Origin: UBA6912 sp041611095 | Lineage (GTDB): Bacteria > Actinomycetota > Acidimicrobiia > Spongiisociales > UBA5794 | Direction of reading: 5' to 3' | DNA: 64,000 nucleotides | Assembly: GCA_041611095.1 (NCBI GenBank) | Contig: JBFINP010000006.1 | Location: forward strand, 1-64,000 | Shown: piece after piece, positions 49,546 through 58,848 of the stretch | Layout: each line of letters begins with the position of its first letter | Position numbering within the stretch: the stretch's first letter is position 1 | Made by a program: the position numbers and the translations under genes | Notes under the pieces: generated by a model | What the model was told of the DNA's origin: nothing | The model's database searches: none | The model's input: only the letters and a program-made list of their open reading frames with translations

Positions 49546-50241
49546 ATGGCCGAGCGGGCAGAAGGTGTTCGAGTGCTCGTCGTCGACGATGAGCCCATGG
49601 TGTGCGAGGTGGTGACCGCATACCTCGAGCGAGATGGGTTCGACGTGACCCAGGCGGCCGACGGGCGCTCTGCGCTCGAGGCATTGCGGAGCGAGCGGCC
49701 CGACCTCGTCGTCCTCGACGTGATGCTTCCCGAGGTGGACGGCTTCAGCGTCTTGAGCCAGCTCCGACGCACCAGCGACGTACCAGTGATTCTGCTCACG
49801 GCGCGGACGGAGGAGCCGGATCGCATCCTTGGGTTCGAGCTGGGCGCCGACGACTATGTTCTAAAGCCTTTCTCTCCGCGAGAGCTTGCGGCGAGGGTGC
49901 GGTCGGTCTTGCGCCGCAGCATGCCGGCGGCGTCCGCGCCACGTCTGGACTTCGACGGGCTGACGATCGATGGCGCCACTCGTGAGGTGACGTGCGATGG
50001 TTCCACGGTCGAGCTCACGCCCAAGGAGTTCGACCTCCTCGCCTATCTCGCAGCGTCCCCGCGCCAGGTCTTCTCGCGAGCCCAGCTGCTCGAGCAGGTC
50101 TGGGACTCGTCGGCCGACTACCAGGACCCTTCGACCGTCACCGTGCACGTGCGCAGGCTGCGCAAGAAGATCGAGATCGACCCGGAGACGCCTCGGTGGA
50201 TCCACACGGTGTGGGGCGTCGGGTACCGGTTCGAGCCATGA
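49546..50241 (+). CDS. OmpR/PhoB-family response regulator
   Basis: A 231-residue two-domain regulator. The receiver has VLVVDDEPMV (acidic pocket), the phospho-acceptor Asp58 in LVVLDVMLPEVDGF, ILLTAR and YVLKPFSPREL (Lys). The DNA-binding winged helix ends PSTVTVHVRRLRKKIE and IHTVWGVGYRFEP, the typical OmpR close. The stop overlaps the kinase start by 4 bp (ATGA, 50238-50241). Target genes unknown; autoregulation is likely but not shown. Confidence 0.95.
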   Translation: MAERAEGVRVLVVDDEPMVCEVVTAYLERDGFDVTQAADGRSALEALRSERPDLVVLDVMLPEVDGFSVLSQLRRTSDVPVILLTARTEEPDRILGFELGADDYVLKPFSPRELAARVRSVLRRSMPAASAPRLDFDGLTIDGATREVTCDGSTVELTPKEFDLLAYLAASPRQVFSRAQLLEQVWDSSADYQDPSTVTVHVRRLRKKIEIDPETPRWIHTVWGVGYRFEP

Positions 50242-51419
50242 GAACCCTCGTATACCTGGGGCTGGCCGTGGTGGCCTCGATCGCGCTCTTCGAGGTGACG
50301 ATGCGCCCCTCTGCGGGCGATCGCTCCCAGCTCCTCGTTCTGTTCATCGCGATGGCGGCAGGAACTGCCCTTCTCGGGTGGGTGATTCCGCGGGTCACAG
50401 GCCGTTTCCGGTCGCTGCGGGCCGCCGTGATCGTCCTTGCCGTCGCCTCCATCGTCGCCGTCGCCGTGGCGGTCGGCGTCGCCGCCCGGCTCATGTTCCT
50501 CGAGTCGCACGATCTCCAGCTGCTCACCGTCGTGCTGGGCTTCGGTGTCGGGTTGGGAGTCGTGCTGGCGACCACGCTGGCGGCGAGGTTGACTCGAGAC
50601 CTGGGGCGCATCAGCGGGACGGTGGCGCGGATCGGTGAAGGCGACCTGCGGGTGCGCACCGGGGTCGTGCGCCCCGACGAACTCGGCGAAGCAGCGGCCG
50701 CCGTCGATGTGATGGCATCCCGGCTGGAGGCCGCGGAGGCCGAGCGTCAGCGGAACGAGACGGCCCGCCGGCACTTCCTCGCCGCGGTCGGCCACGACCT
50801 GCGCAGCCCGCTCGCCGCGCTGCGGGCATCGGTCGAGGCGCTCGAAGACGGCCTTGCTCCGGATCCCGATCGCTACCTGGGCTCGATGCGCAGGGACCTC
50901 GACGCCATGGCGCACCTCGTGGACGACCTCTTCCTGCTCGCCACGATCGAGGCCGGAAAGCTGCAATTCGATCGGGAGCCGGTCGATCTCGCCGAGCTCG
51001 CCGACGAATCCATCGAGGCGCTCCGCCCCGTTGCGGCCGGTCGTAACGTGACGCTGCGGCTGGATGCCGACGGCGCCGTATCCGCGCTGGGCGGTCCTGC
51101 GGAGTTGGGGAGGGTCATCCGCAACCTGCTCCAGAACGCCATCCGCTTCAGCCCGGAGAACGCCTCGGTGACCGTGCGGGTCGCCAACGGCACGACGGCG
51201 CGCGTGATCGTCGCCGACGAGGGCCCAGGCTTTCCCGCGTCGATGATCGCAACGGCATTCGAAGAGTTCGTGACCGGAGATGCGGCCCGGTCCCGAGCTG
51301 TCGGCGGCGCCGGCCTGGGTTTGGCGATTGCACGAGGCATCGTCGATGCGCACGGGGGCACGATCTGGGCGGAGCCCGGGCCGGGCGGGAGGGTTGGTTT
51401 CGAGATTCCGGTCACGTGA
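50238..51419 (+). CDS. Membrane sensor histidine kinase
   Basis: A 393-residue kinase. Four hydrophobic segments lie in the first 115 residues with little extracytoplasmic sequence, so it probably senses within or at the membrane. A HAMP domain (about 105-165) leads to the dimerisation helix HFLAAVGHDLRSPLAALRAS with His186. The ATPase has NLLQNAIRFSPEN (N box), VADEGPGFP (G1) and GGAGLGLAIARGIV (G2). It is cotranslated with the response regulator and is its evident partner. Confidence 0.95.
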   Translation: MRTLVYLGLAVVASIALFEVTMRPSAGDRSQLLVLFIAMAAGTALLGWVIPRVTGRFRSLRAAVIVLAVASIVAVAVAVGVAARLMFLESHDLQLLTVVLGFGVGLGVVLATTLAARLTRDLGRISGTVARIGEGDLRVRTGVVRPDELGEAAAAVDVMASRLEAAEAERQRNETARRHFLAAVGHDLRSPLAALRASVEALEDGLAPDPDRYLGSMRRDLDAMAHLVDDLFLLATIEAGKLQFDREPVDLAELADESIEALRPVAAGRNVTLRLDADGAVSALGGPAELGRVIRNLLQNAIRFSPENASVTVRVANGTTARVIVADEGPGFPASMIATAFEEFVTGDAARSRAVGGAGLGLAIARGIVDAHGGTIWAEPGPGGRVGFEIPVT

Positions 51420-51478
51420 CATTCCCGGCTCACGAAGGCGCGCTCTAACCTCGAGCATCCTGCGATCGAGGAGATGAA

Positions 51479-51991
51479 GTGACCGAGGCCGTGTCCGCCG
51501 AGACCCTGAACAAGGTGCTCTGGAAGATTCCGAACGTACTGTGCCTCGTCGGCTCCCGGTCCGGGGACGAGTGGAACGGCATGACCCAGAGCTGGGTGAC
51601 GCAGGTCGCCATGGAACCCGTGCTGGTGGCGGCATCCATCGACGTGAAGGCGGTCACCAACCGGCTGATACGTGAGAGCGGCTCGTTCACGATCAACCTG
51701 TGGGACAGGGCCGACACCCGGCCCTTCGTCAAGTTCTCGAAACCCGCCACGAAGGACGGCATGACCCTCAACGACCGACCCATTCGTGAGGGAACGACCG
51801 GGACCCCGATCTTCACCGAGGCGGTTGCGTTCATCGAGTGTCGGGTCTGGCAGGTCGTCGAGTGCGGGACCCACGACCTCTTCCTCGGCGAGGTGGTCGA
51901 CGCCGGATTCTCGGGGGACGACGACCCCGACGTCGCCCGTATGGAGGACACGCGGATGAAGTACGGAGGCGTCAAGCGCGGCGGGCATTGA
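51479..51991 (+). CDS. Flavin reductase-family FMN-binding protein
   Basis: A 170-residue split-barrel flavin protein. Matching text: NVLCLVGSRSGDEWNGMTQS, VAMEPVLVAASIDVKAVTNR, SFTINLWDR, and ECGTHDLFLGEVVDA, the closing strand of flavin reductases that serve two-component oxygenases. No oxygenase gene is adjacent. The GTG start is preceded by GAGGAGATGAA; TAACCT at 51446-51451 gives a leader of about 20 nt. Confidence 0.88.
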   Translation: MTEAVSAETLNKVLWKIPNVLCLVGSRSGDEWNGMTQSWVTQVAMEPVLVAASIDVKAVTNRLIRESGSFTINLWDRADTRPFVKFSKPATKDGMTLNDRPIREGTTGTPIFTEAVAFIECRVWQVVECGTHDLFLGEVVDAGFSGDDDPDVARMEDTRMKYGGVKRGGH

Positions 51992-51998
51992 ACCGGCG

Positions 51999-53222
51999 TC
52001 AATCGGCGTCCCCGTTGTTCCCCCCGAGGTCGTACCCGGGCATCCCGTCTTCCAGCCATTGGGCGAAGGCCTCGCCAGTCGGCACGTCTCTTTGCTGGGC
52101 CACGGCGATGAGGTAGCGGTGGTGGAGGAAGTCGCAGTAGCGCTGGACGGCGTTGCCGTCTCGTCCCGTCTGCGCGGCGATCTCGTCGAGCAGAGGTTCG
52201 AAGACCTCCACCCGCCAGCGTATCGCCGTGATTGCCTTGCCCGTGGCGCTGTCTTGAGGCCGCGATGCCTCGAAATAGCGGAGATCGGCGAGGATGATGC
52301 GCGCCTGGTGCTCGGCGGCGTCGATACCGGTGAGCTCCCTCAATCGGGTGCGATGGAAGTTGCGGCCGCCGACCTTGACTCGTAGCTGGAGGCGCCGTTC
52401 CTGTTGATCGTCGAACGGGCTGAGGTCGACGTCCTCGACCTCGAAGCCCAGGGCATTGAGTCGCTCGACACGCTCGCGCACCCTATAGCTCTCGTGGGGT
52501 CCGATCACGATCGGCTCGTACAGCTCGTTCCACAGCGCCTCGTAGCGGGCGATGACGTCCTCGCCGAGGCGGAGGTCGGCGTCATCGACGTCGAGGCCCT
52601 GCTCCGCGGCGATGTCGGCCATGCCGCCGGCCAGATTGACGAGCATGATGTCGAGGTCGTGCAGACGCTGACCCCGAGTCAGCTCGTCGTGGAGCTCGCT
52701 GGTCTCGGCGTCGATCATGACGGCTTCGATGGCGCCGGCGTCGTACCGGTAGAGCAGGTTGGAGAGCGAGCAGTCTCCCCAGAAGCATCCGGCGAGGTGC
52801 AGCTCCACGAGCAGACCGGCAACGGCGTCGAGCATCTGATTGCGACGCGAGCCGAAGTTGCCTCCCGAGATCAGCTCTCTGTAGGTGAAGGCGTACTTGA
52901 CGTAACGGGTGATGATGGCCGCGGACCACTCCTGATCGCCGGAAACCCAACCCCGATCGACGAGACCGACGGCAGTTGCCACCGGGGTCACGCGCTGGCC
53001 CAGCGATCGCAGCGTCCGGTATTCGTGCCGGGCAACCCGACGGGGCAGCTCCTTGATGGCGTAGATCTCCTCGTCATAGACGACGAACCGCACGACGTGG
53101 CGATGCACCCCCGTCGGGACCTCCACGAGCCGTGCGTGAGCCCACTCCTCGAGGGGGCGTTCCCACTCGAGATCCAGGAAGGCCGGATGGCCCGGTCGAA
53201 TCGAAAGGGTTGGCGTGCTCAC
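51999..53222 (-). CDS. DUF4032 protein with kinase-like N-terminal domain
   Basis: A 407-residue actinobacterial protein. The first half resembles lipopolysaccharide-kinase/RIO-like kinases: VYDEEIYAIKELPRRVARHE (Lys), LAGCFWGDCSLSNLLYRYD (catalytic-loop Asp and Asn) and AVMIDAETSELHD (metal Asp in the DFG position). The second half is DUF4032, with DDQQERRLQLRVKVGGRNFH and YCDFLHHRYLIAVAQQRDV. Kinase activity and substrate are unproven. The start is GTG 53222 with ACGGAGGCC before it. Its end is 7 bp from the convergent flavin reductase gene. Confidence 0.83.
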   Translation of the reverse strand: MSTPTLSIRPGHPAFLDLEWERPLEEWAHARLVEVPTGVHRHVVRFVVYDEEIYAIKELPRRVARHEYRTLRSLGQRVTPVATAVGLVDRGWVSGDQEWSAAIITRYVKYAFTYRELISGGNFGSRRNQMLDAVAGLLVELHLAGCFWGDCSLSNLLYRYDAGAIEAVMIDAETSELHDELTRGQRLHDLDIMLVNLAGGMADIAAEQGLDVDDADLRLGEDVIARYEALWNELYEPIVIGPHESYRVRERVERLNALGFEVEDVDLSPFDDQQERRLQLRVKVGGRNFHRTRLRELTGIDAAEHQARIILADLRYFEASRPQDSATGKAITAIRWRVEVFEPLLDEIAAQTGRDGNAVQRYCDFLHHRYLIAVAQQRDVPTGEAFAQWLEDGMPGYDLGGNNGDAD

Positions 53223-53332
53223 GTGGCCTCCGTGGATGGGTGAGCCTCCGGCGACGGCAGCGACGCTAGCGACGCTAGTGCCGTGGGGGCTTCGATGAGG
53301 GGATCCGCTCTGTGGCGGGCTAACGTCGGCGC

Positions 53333-53638
53333 ATGGAGCACGTCCCCCGTCGTATCGAGATCGTTGAGGGGGCCGGCGTCGAGATCACGTGGGAGGACGA
53401 CTCGGTCACCGAGCTGGATGCCCCCACGTTGCGGGGTGCGTGTATGTGTGCGGTGTGCCGGGAGCCCGCAGGCGAGGCGGCCACACAGGCCGTCCTCGAT
53501 GGTGAGGATCCGGTGCGCATCGCGTCTGCGGACCTCGTCGGCGGTTACGCCATCCGTTTCGAGTTCGAGCCGGATGGGCACGCCACCGGCATCTACCCAT
53601 TCACCGCGTTGCGTGAGCTGGCGGAACGCTGGGGCTGA
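53333..53638 (+). CDS. DUF971 (gamma-butyrobetaine hydroxylase N-terminal-like) protein
   Basis: A 101-residue protein of the DUF971 family, which occurs alone or at the N terminus of gamma-butyrobetaine hydroxylases. APTLRGACMCAVCREPAGEA carries the characteristic clustered cysteines (zinc site), and GGYAIRFEFEPDGHATGIYP is the typical second half. TAACGT at 53321-53326 ends 6 nt before the ATG. The 3' end overlaps the convergent glycosylase gene by 46 bp. Confidence 0.85.
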   Translation: MEHVPRRIEIVEGAGVEITWEDDSVTELDAPTLRGACMCAVCREPAGEAATQAVLDGEDPVRIASADLVGGYAIRFEFEPDGHATGIYPFTALRELAERWG

Positions 53639-54411
53639 CACCTCGGACACCAGTAGGTGACACGCGCCAGTGGGCCGTGGCGGTCGGATGCGATGGGCGT
53701 TGCGCAGCGGCGGCACGGCCGGCCGGCCCGTCCGTAAACCCAGTAGTTGCCGCGTCCCCGCGTGCCGGTGGTAGATCGGTTCCCGTCTCCGAGGTTGCCC
53801 CGCAAGAGCCGGTGGGCGCGGGCGAAGAGCGCCCGTAGCGTGTCGTTGTCGAGGGCCTCAGGTGCGCTCGCCGGCCCGAGACCCTCCAGGAACAAGACTT
53901 CGCTCTTGTAGACGTTGCCGATCCCCGAGGCCACGGCCTGATCCAGCAGGAGGTCGGCGAGGGTCGCCGCTCCGGCGTTCCGCGCCCTCTCCACGACGGC
54001 GGAGAGCGGCGGATCGGGCTTGGCCAGGTCGGGGCCCAGCCGCTCCAGATCTGCGAGCACGACCTGGGTCGGTGCGACCTCCACGGTGGGTGCCGCAAAG
54101 CAGACGGCCACGGCGCGTGCGACGCGCAGCACTACCCGGGCCTTGCCCTCGGTGACCTTCCAACGCTCGTGTGGCTCGTAGACATGCCAGCGCCCGGTCA
54201 TGCCGAGGTGGGTGCGCAACGACCAGCCGTTGTCGGTGTGAACGAGCAGGTGCTTGCCGATCGCTTCGACGCCGGTGACCCGGTGTCCCCTGAGCCGCCG
54301 GCCCTCGCGGCGCACCGCCCGGTGACTGCCCGTCACCTCCACCAGCACCTGGTCCGTCAACGCAAGACCCAGCCGGCGTGCGGCACGGTGGAGGGTGTCT
54401 CCCTCAGGCAC
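53593..54411 (-). CDS. Fpg/Nei-family DNA glycosylase (Nei2-like)
   Basis: A 272-residue base-excision enzyme. MPEGDTLHRAARRL supplies the catalytic Pro and Glu after Met removal, IGKHLLVHT the conserved Lys, SLRTHLGMTGRWH and DQAVASGIGNVYKSEVLFLE (helix-two-turn-helix) follow, and the C-terminal zinc finger is CRRCATPI with YWCPRCQP. It removes oxidised pyrimidines in related bacteria. The start overlaps the lhr stop by 8 bp, and the same lhr-nei2 adjacency is found in mycobacteria, which suggests a joint repair role. Confidence 0.92.
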   Translation of the reverse strand: MPEGDTLHRAARRLGLALTDQVLVEVTGSHRAVRREGRRLRGHRVTGVEAIGKHLLVHTDNGWSLRTHLGMTGRWHVYEPHERWKVTEGKARVVLRVARAVAVCFAAPTVEVAPTQVVLADLERLGPDLAKPDPPLSAVVERARNAGAATLADLLLDQAVASGIGNVYKSEVLFLEGLGPASAPEALDNDTLRALFARAHRLLRGNLGDGNRSTTGTRGRGNYWVYGRAGRPCRRCATPIASDRHGPLARVTYWCPRCQPQRSASSRNAVNG

Positions 54412-57400
54412 GGCGAGGCTGACTGTAGGTGAGCCCGCGGTAGCCAGGTGTGAACCCCGCCATGCTCAGACGAGGCGCCAGCGGACCGCCGGCGGCCGGG
54501 CGGCCATCGATCGTCTCCACGGTGAGCCGGGTGCGGCGCCGCCGCGCCAGCTCGATCAGGGCCGTCACCGCCGCATCGGGCTCGTTGGTGAACGTGAGCA
54601 TCGTTCGCCCGCCGCGCTCGACGAACGCCACCAACCGTCCGTCCTCGAGGACGACGTGGGCTCCCGCCCGTCGTGCCGGTCGGCCTGAGTCATGGTCGGG
54701 CCAGGGCACGGTCGCCCCGTACGCATTCGCCGGGTCGGCAGCGGCCAGCACCAGGACGCCTCCGTCCTTTTCCGATCGCAGCCGGTCGACGGCACCGGGA
54801 AGCGCGAACTGCGAGCCGCCCATGCCTTCGATGAAGTAGCCACGCCGGACCTGACCGGTGTCCTCCATCGTCGCGAAAACCGGGTACAAGCCGGCGAACC
54901 CGCCGGGGACACCTTCGGAGAGCACCGCATCGCGGGTCACCACTCCGTACCGCTCCAGAAGCTGGTCGGCGACGGCGGTGGCGCGGGTCTCGGGAGCGAT
55001 CGGATCCCCGACGGCGAGCAGATCGCGGGCAAGGTACCAGCGCCCGGTGCCTGCGGGCGGGGCCGCCGACGGGAAGACGGGGCCGCGTCCGGCGCGACGC
55101 TTCCGCGTCCCGGTCAGGTGGGCGCGGAGCGGGGCCAGGGTGTCATTGGTCACCTCTCCCGCCCAGACGAGATCCCACAGCGCAGCCAGCACGTCCTCCA
55201 CCGGACCGCCCTCGGCCGCCACGTAGAGGTCTCCGAAGAAGCTGGCGCCACGCTCCTCCAGGTGGTGGCGGAGCACGTCGTGGAGTGGGCTCTGCGGGGG
55301 CTCGTCGGTGGGTGGAGAGAACAGCAGCGGCACCTGGTGGCGGATGTAGAGGGAGAGCTTCCCGTCACTCCTGCCGAGCGGGCCCCGACCCAGCCATACG
55401 ACCTCGCCGGAGGCGAGCAGCGCATCGAGCATGCCTGGCTGGTACTCGAGCCGGCTCGACAGGACGTCGCTCTCCAGGATGCTGGCGGGTACGGCCGACC
55501 CCTGCAGCTGGCGCACGACCTCCATGAGGCGTGTCGTATGAGGTGCATCGTTGCCGACCCCGTGCCACGCCGGGAGGAACCGGGCGTGGACGTGGGGCTC
55601 GACAGCTTCGATCTCGGCGCGCAGCGCGGCGAGCGAGCGCCGCCGGATGCGGCGGAGCACCTCGACATCCACCCATTCCTGATCGGTGCCACCGGGCCGG
55701 TACGCGCCCGCCGACACTCGGCCGGCCGCGGCGAGCCGGCCCAGGACCTCGGTGACCGCGGCGATCGGCAGCCCCAGATCGGAGGCGGCGTCCTCGGCCG
55801 GGAAGGGCCCGTGGGTGCGGGCGTAGCGCCCGACCACGTCGCCAAGCGGATCGGGCACCGGTTCGAGCAGCGTGGGTGGAATCCAGACCGGTGGGTTCAC
55901 GCCGAGCGCGTCGCGGAGCCGCGCGAGATCTTCGACGGCGGCCAGCCGCTCCTCGCCGTGCATGCGGACCTCGGCGATCCGTCTGGTTCGGGAGAGCTCC
56001 TCGATCCAGTCCTCCCTCGGCTGGCCGGCGGCCGTGCGAGCCGAGATGCCCGGCCGGGTGAGTGGCCCGAGGTCGCGGAGGGCATCGTGGAGGGCATCGG
56101 CCGATGTGATGTGCCGCTCCGGGGCAAGACGCTGCAGTTCGGACTCGACGTCGGCGATGACCTCGGAGTCGAGGAGGTCACGGAACTGGGGATCGCCCAG
56201 GAGCTCTTGGAGCAGGCTGCGGTCGAGCGTGAGTGCGGCGGCGCGTTTCTCGGCTACCGGGGCGTCGTATTCGTACATGAACGACGCGATGAAGTCGAAC
56301 ATGAGTGACGATGCAAACGGGCTGGGGTTGGCGAGGTCGACGTCGACCACTCGGATCCGCCGTGCGGCCACCTCGCCGAGGACCTCGCTGAGCGCCGGGA
56401 CGTCGAAGTGGTCCTGGAGCACCTCGCGGTAGGTCTCGAGGACGATGGGGAACGACGCGTATTGGCGGGCGATCTCGAGGAGGCTGGCGGCCCGGCGCCG
56501 CTGCAGCCACAGCGGTGTCCGGGAGCCGGGGCGGCGGCGGGGGAGCAGGAGAGCGCGCGCCGCGGCCTCGCGGAATCGAGAGGTGAACAGCGCCGAGTCG
56601 GCCACCTCTTCGAGGAGCAGCTCGTCCACCTCGTCCGGCTGTAGCAGCAGCGCATCGGCCGCAGGCGGCTCATCCACGTCCGGGAACCGGAAGACGATAC
56701 CGTCGTCGGACCAGATGACGTCGACCTCGCTCCCGATCTCGGCTCGGAGGCGGTGGCGGGCCGCAAGCGCCCACGGTGCATGGATGCGGGCACCGAACGG
56801 CGAGAGCAGCACCATGCGCCAGTCGCCGATCTCGTCGCGGAAGCGTTCGATCACGATCGTCCGGTCCGTCGGCAGGGTTCCGGTCGCCTCGCGCTCCTCC
56901 TCGAGAAACGCCGCAAGGTTGTCGGCCGCCCACTCGTCGAGCCGGTAGCGATCCCGAAGGGTCGTGCGGGCTGCGTCAGGCTCCATCGCGCCGACCTCCC
57001 GCACGAACGCACCGACGGCTCGACCCAGTTCGAGGGGACGGCCCGGGGCGTCGCCGTGCCAGAACGGCATTCGGGCTGCGGTTTCGCCCGGCGCAGGGGT
57101 GACGATGACGCGGTCGTGGGTGATCTCGTCGATGCGCCACGCCGTCGATCCGAGCATGAACACGTCCCCGGTGCGGCTCTCGTAGACCATCTCCTCGTCG
57201 AGCTCGCCAACCCTTCCGCCTTCGGGGAGCGTCACCGTATAGAGGCCACGATCCGGGATCGTCCCTGGGTTCGTGACCGCCAGCAGCTTGGCGTTCCGGC
57301 GAGCCTCGATCCTCCCATCGACGCGATCCCACACGATCCTGGGTCGCAGCTCGGCGAACTCATCGGATGGATACCGGCCCGCCAACATGTCGAGCACCGC

Positions 57401-58792
57401 TTCGAACGCTGCTCGCCCGAGGTCGCGATACGGCGCTGCGCGGCGGATCGTGGCGAAGAGGTCGTCGACGTCGTGGGGCGCTACCGCGACGGCGGCGACG
57501 ATCTGTTGAGCGAGCACGTCGAGGGCGTTGCGGGGGATGCGGGTCGCCTCGATCGCTCCGTGAGTCATGCGCTCGACGACGACCGCCGTCTCGAGCAGGT
57601 CGCCGCGGTGCTTGGGGAAGATGCGGGCCACGCTGGGAGTGCCCACCTGGTGGCCGGCGCGGCCGACCCGCTGGAGTCCACTGGCCACCGATGCGGGTGC
57701 TTCGACGAGGATGACGAGGTCGATGGCCGCCATGTCGATGCCGAGCTCGAGGGTCGACGTCGCCACCACCCCTCGCAGCTCGCCCGCCTTGAGCCGGTTC
57801 TCGATCTCGAGTCGCTGTTCGCGCGAGACCGAGCCGTGGTGCGACTGGACGAGGTCCTCGCCGGCGAGGCGGTTGAGCTCGGCGGCGAGCCGCTCGGCGA
57901 GCCCGCGGCTGTTGACGAACAGGAGCGTGGAGCGGTTGGCCAGGATCAGCTCGAGAAGCTTCGGGTAGACCGCAGGCCAGATCGAGCGGCGTGGAGGCTT
58001 CTCGTCGGCGCCGGAATCGACGGAGGTCTCCTCGGGCCGCGTCATGTCGGCGACCGGAACCACGATTCCGAGATCGAGCTCCTTGTCCCACGGGGCGTCG
58101 ACGATCGTCACGGGCCGAGGTTCCCAGCCGGTGCCGTTCGGCTCACCCCCGCCGAGGAACTCGGCGATGTCTTCGAGAGGCCGCTGGGTCGCCGACAACC
58201 CGATTCGCTGTGGCGGCTGCTCGGTGAGGTCGGAGAGCCGCTCCATCGTCAGACTGAGGTGGGAGCCCCGCTTGGTACCGGCGATCGCGTGGATCTCGTC
58301 CACGATCACCCAGCGCACCGCAGACAGGATCTGGCGCGCCTGCGAGGTGAGCATGAGGTAGAGCGACTCGGGCGTCGTGATCAGGATGTCGGGCGGGTGC
58401 CGGACCATGGCCTGGCGCTCGGATCCCGGGGTGTCGCCCGTGCGCATGGCGGTGGTGATCTTCGGTACGTCGAGTCCGAGCCGGCCGGCGGCGTTCTGAA
58501 TCCCGGCCAGTGGCGCGCGGAGGTTCCGCTCGACGTCGTACGCCAGCGCCTTCATCGGAGAGACGTAGAGAATGCGGCACCGTTCTCGCTCGGGCGGCGT
58601 GGGCTCGGAGGACAGCCGATCGATGGCCCACAGGAATGCGGCGAGGGTCTTACCGGACCCCGTGGGGGCATGGATCAGCGTGTGGTCACCCTGCCGGATG
58701 GCCGCCCAACCTCGGACCTGGGCCTCGGTGGGGGCGTCGAACGACGCCGCAAACCAGGTGCGGGTGGCCTCGGTGAAGTCGCTGCCGCTCAC
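54404..58792 (-). CDS. lhr: Lhr-family ATP-dependent DNA helicase
   Basis: A 1462-residue superfamily 2 helicase of the long Lhr type. HAPTGSGKTLAAFL (motif I), ITTPESLYLMLTS, VIVDEIHAI (motif II, DEIH), GLSATQRPLEDIAEF (motif III), VVATSTLELGIDMA and LQRVGRAGHQVG (motif VI) are all present; the rest is the winged-helix and long C-terminal Lhr extension. Mycobacterial Lhr is an ATP-driven 3'-5' translocase induced by DNA damage. TACGCT (58800-58805, minus) ends 7 nt before GTG 58792, chosen over GTG 58822. The nei2-like gene overlaps its end. Confidence 0.95.
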   Translation of the reverse strand: MSGSDFTEATRTWFAASFDAPTEAQVRGWAAIRQGDHTLIHAPTGSGKTLAAFLWAIDRLSSEPTPPERERCRILYVSPMKALAYDVERNLRAPLAGIQNAAGRLGLDVPKITTAMRTGDTPGSERQAMVRHPPDILITTPESLYLMLTSQARQILSAVRWVIVDEIHAIAGTKRGSHLSLTMERLSDLTEQPPQRIGLSATQRPLEDIAEFLGGGEPNGTGWEPRPVTIVDAPWDKELDLGIVVPVADMTRPEETSVDSGADEKPPRRSIWPAVYPKLLELILANRSTLLFVNSRGLAERLAAELNRLAGEDLVQSHHGSVSREQRLEIENRLKAGELRGVVATSTLELGIDMAAIDLVILVEAPASVASGLQRVGRAGHQVGTPSVARIFPKHRGDLLETAVVVERMTHGAIEATRIPRNALDVLAQQIVAAVAVAPHDVDDLFATIRRAAPYRDLGRAAFEAVLDMLAGRYPSDEFAELRPRIVWDRVDGRIEARRNAKLLAVTNPGTIPDRGLYTVTLPEGGRVGELDEEMVYESRTGDVFMLGSTAWRIDEITHDRVIVTPAPGETAARMPFWHGDAPGRPLELGRAVGAFVREVGAMEPDAARTTLRDRYRLDEWAADNLAAFLEEEREATGTLPTDRTIVIERFRDEIGDWRMVLLSPFGARIHAPWALAARHRLRAEIGSEVDVIWSDDGIVFRFPDVDEPPAADALLLQPDEVDELLLEEVADSALFTSRFREAAARALLLPRRRPGSRTPLWLQRRRAASLLEIARQYASFPIVLETYREVLQDHFDVPALSEVLGEVAARRIRVVDVDLANPSPFASSLMFDFIASFMYEYDAPVAEKRAAALTLDRSLLQELLGDPQFRDLLDSEVIADVESELQRLAPERHITSADALHDALRDLGPLTRPGISARTAAGQPREDWIEELSRTRRIAEVRMHGEERLAAVEDLARLRDALGVNPPVWIPPTLLEPVPDPLGDVVGRYARTHGPFPAEDAASDLGLPIAAVTEVLGRLAAAGRVSAGAYRPGGTDQEWVDVEVLRRIRRRSLAALRAEIEAVEPHVHARFLPAWHGVGNDAPHTTRLMEVVRQLQGSAVPASILESDVLSSRLEYQPGMLDALLASGEVVWLGRGPLGRSDGKLSLYIRHQVPLLFSPPTDEPPQSPLHDVLRHHLEERGASFFGDLYVAAEGGPVEDVLAALWDLVWAGEVTNDTLAPLRAHLTGTRKRRAGRGPVFPSAAPPAGTGRWYLARDLLAVGDPIAPETRATAVADQLLERYGVVTRDAVLSEGVPGGFAGLYPVFATMEDTGQVRRGYFIEGMGGSQFALPGAVDRLRSEKDGGVLVLAAADPANAYGATVPWPDHDSGRPARRAGAHVVLEDGRLVAFVERGGRTMLTFTNEPDAAVTALIELARRRRTRLTVETIDGRPAAGGPLAPRLSMAGFTPGYRGLTYSQPRRA

Positions 58793-58848
58793 GTGGCGCA
58801 GCGTACCTGGCGGGTGTGACACAACTCGCGGCCGGGGCCGGCGGGCCG

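Noticed and set aside
56753..58819. A 688-codon open frame antisense to lhr.
   Set aside because: Lhr motifs account for the strand; the antisense frame has no start signal or domain.
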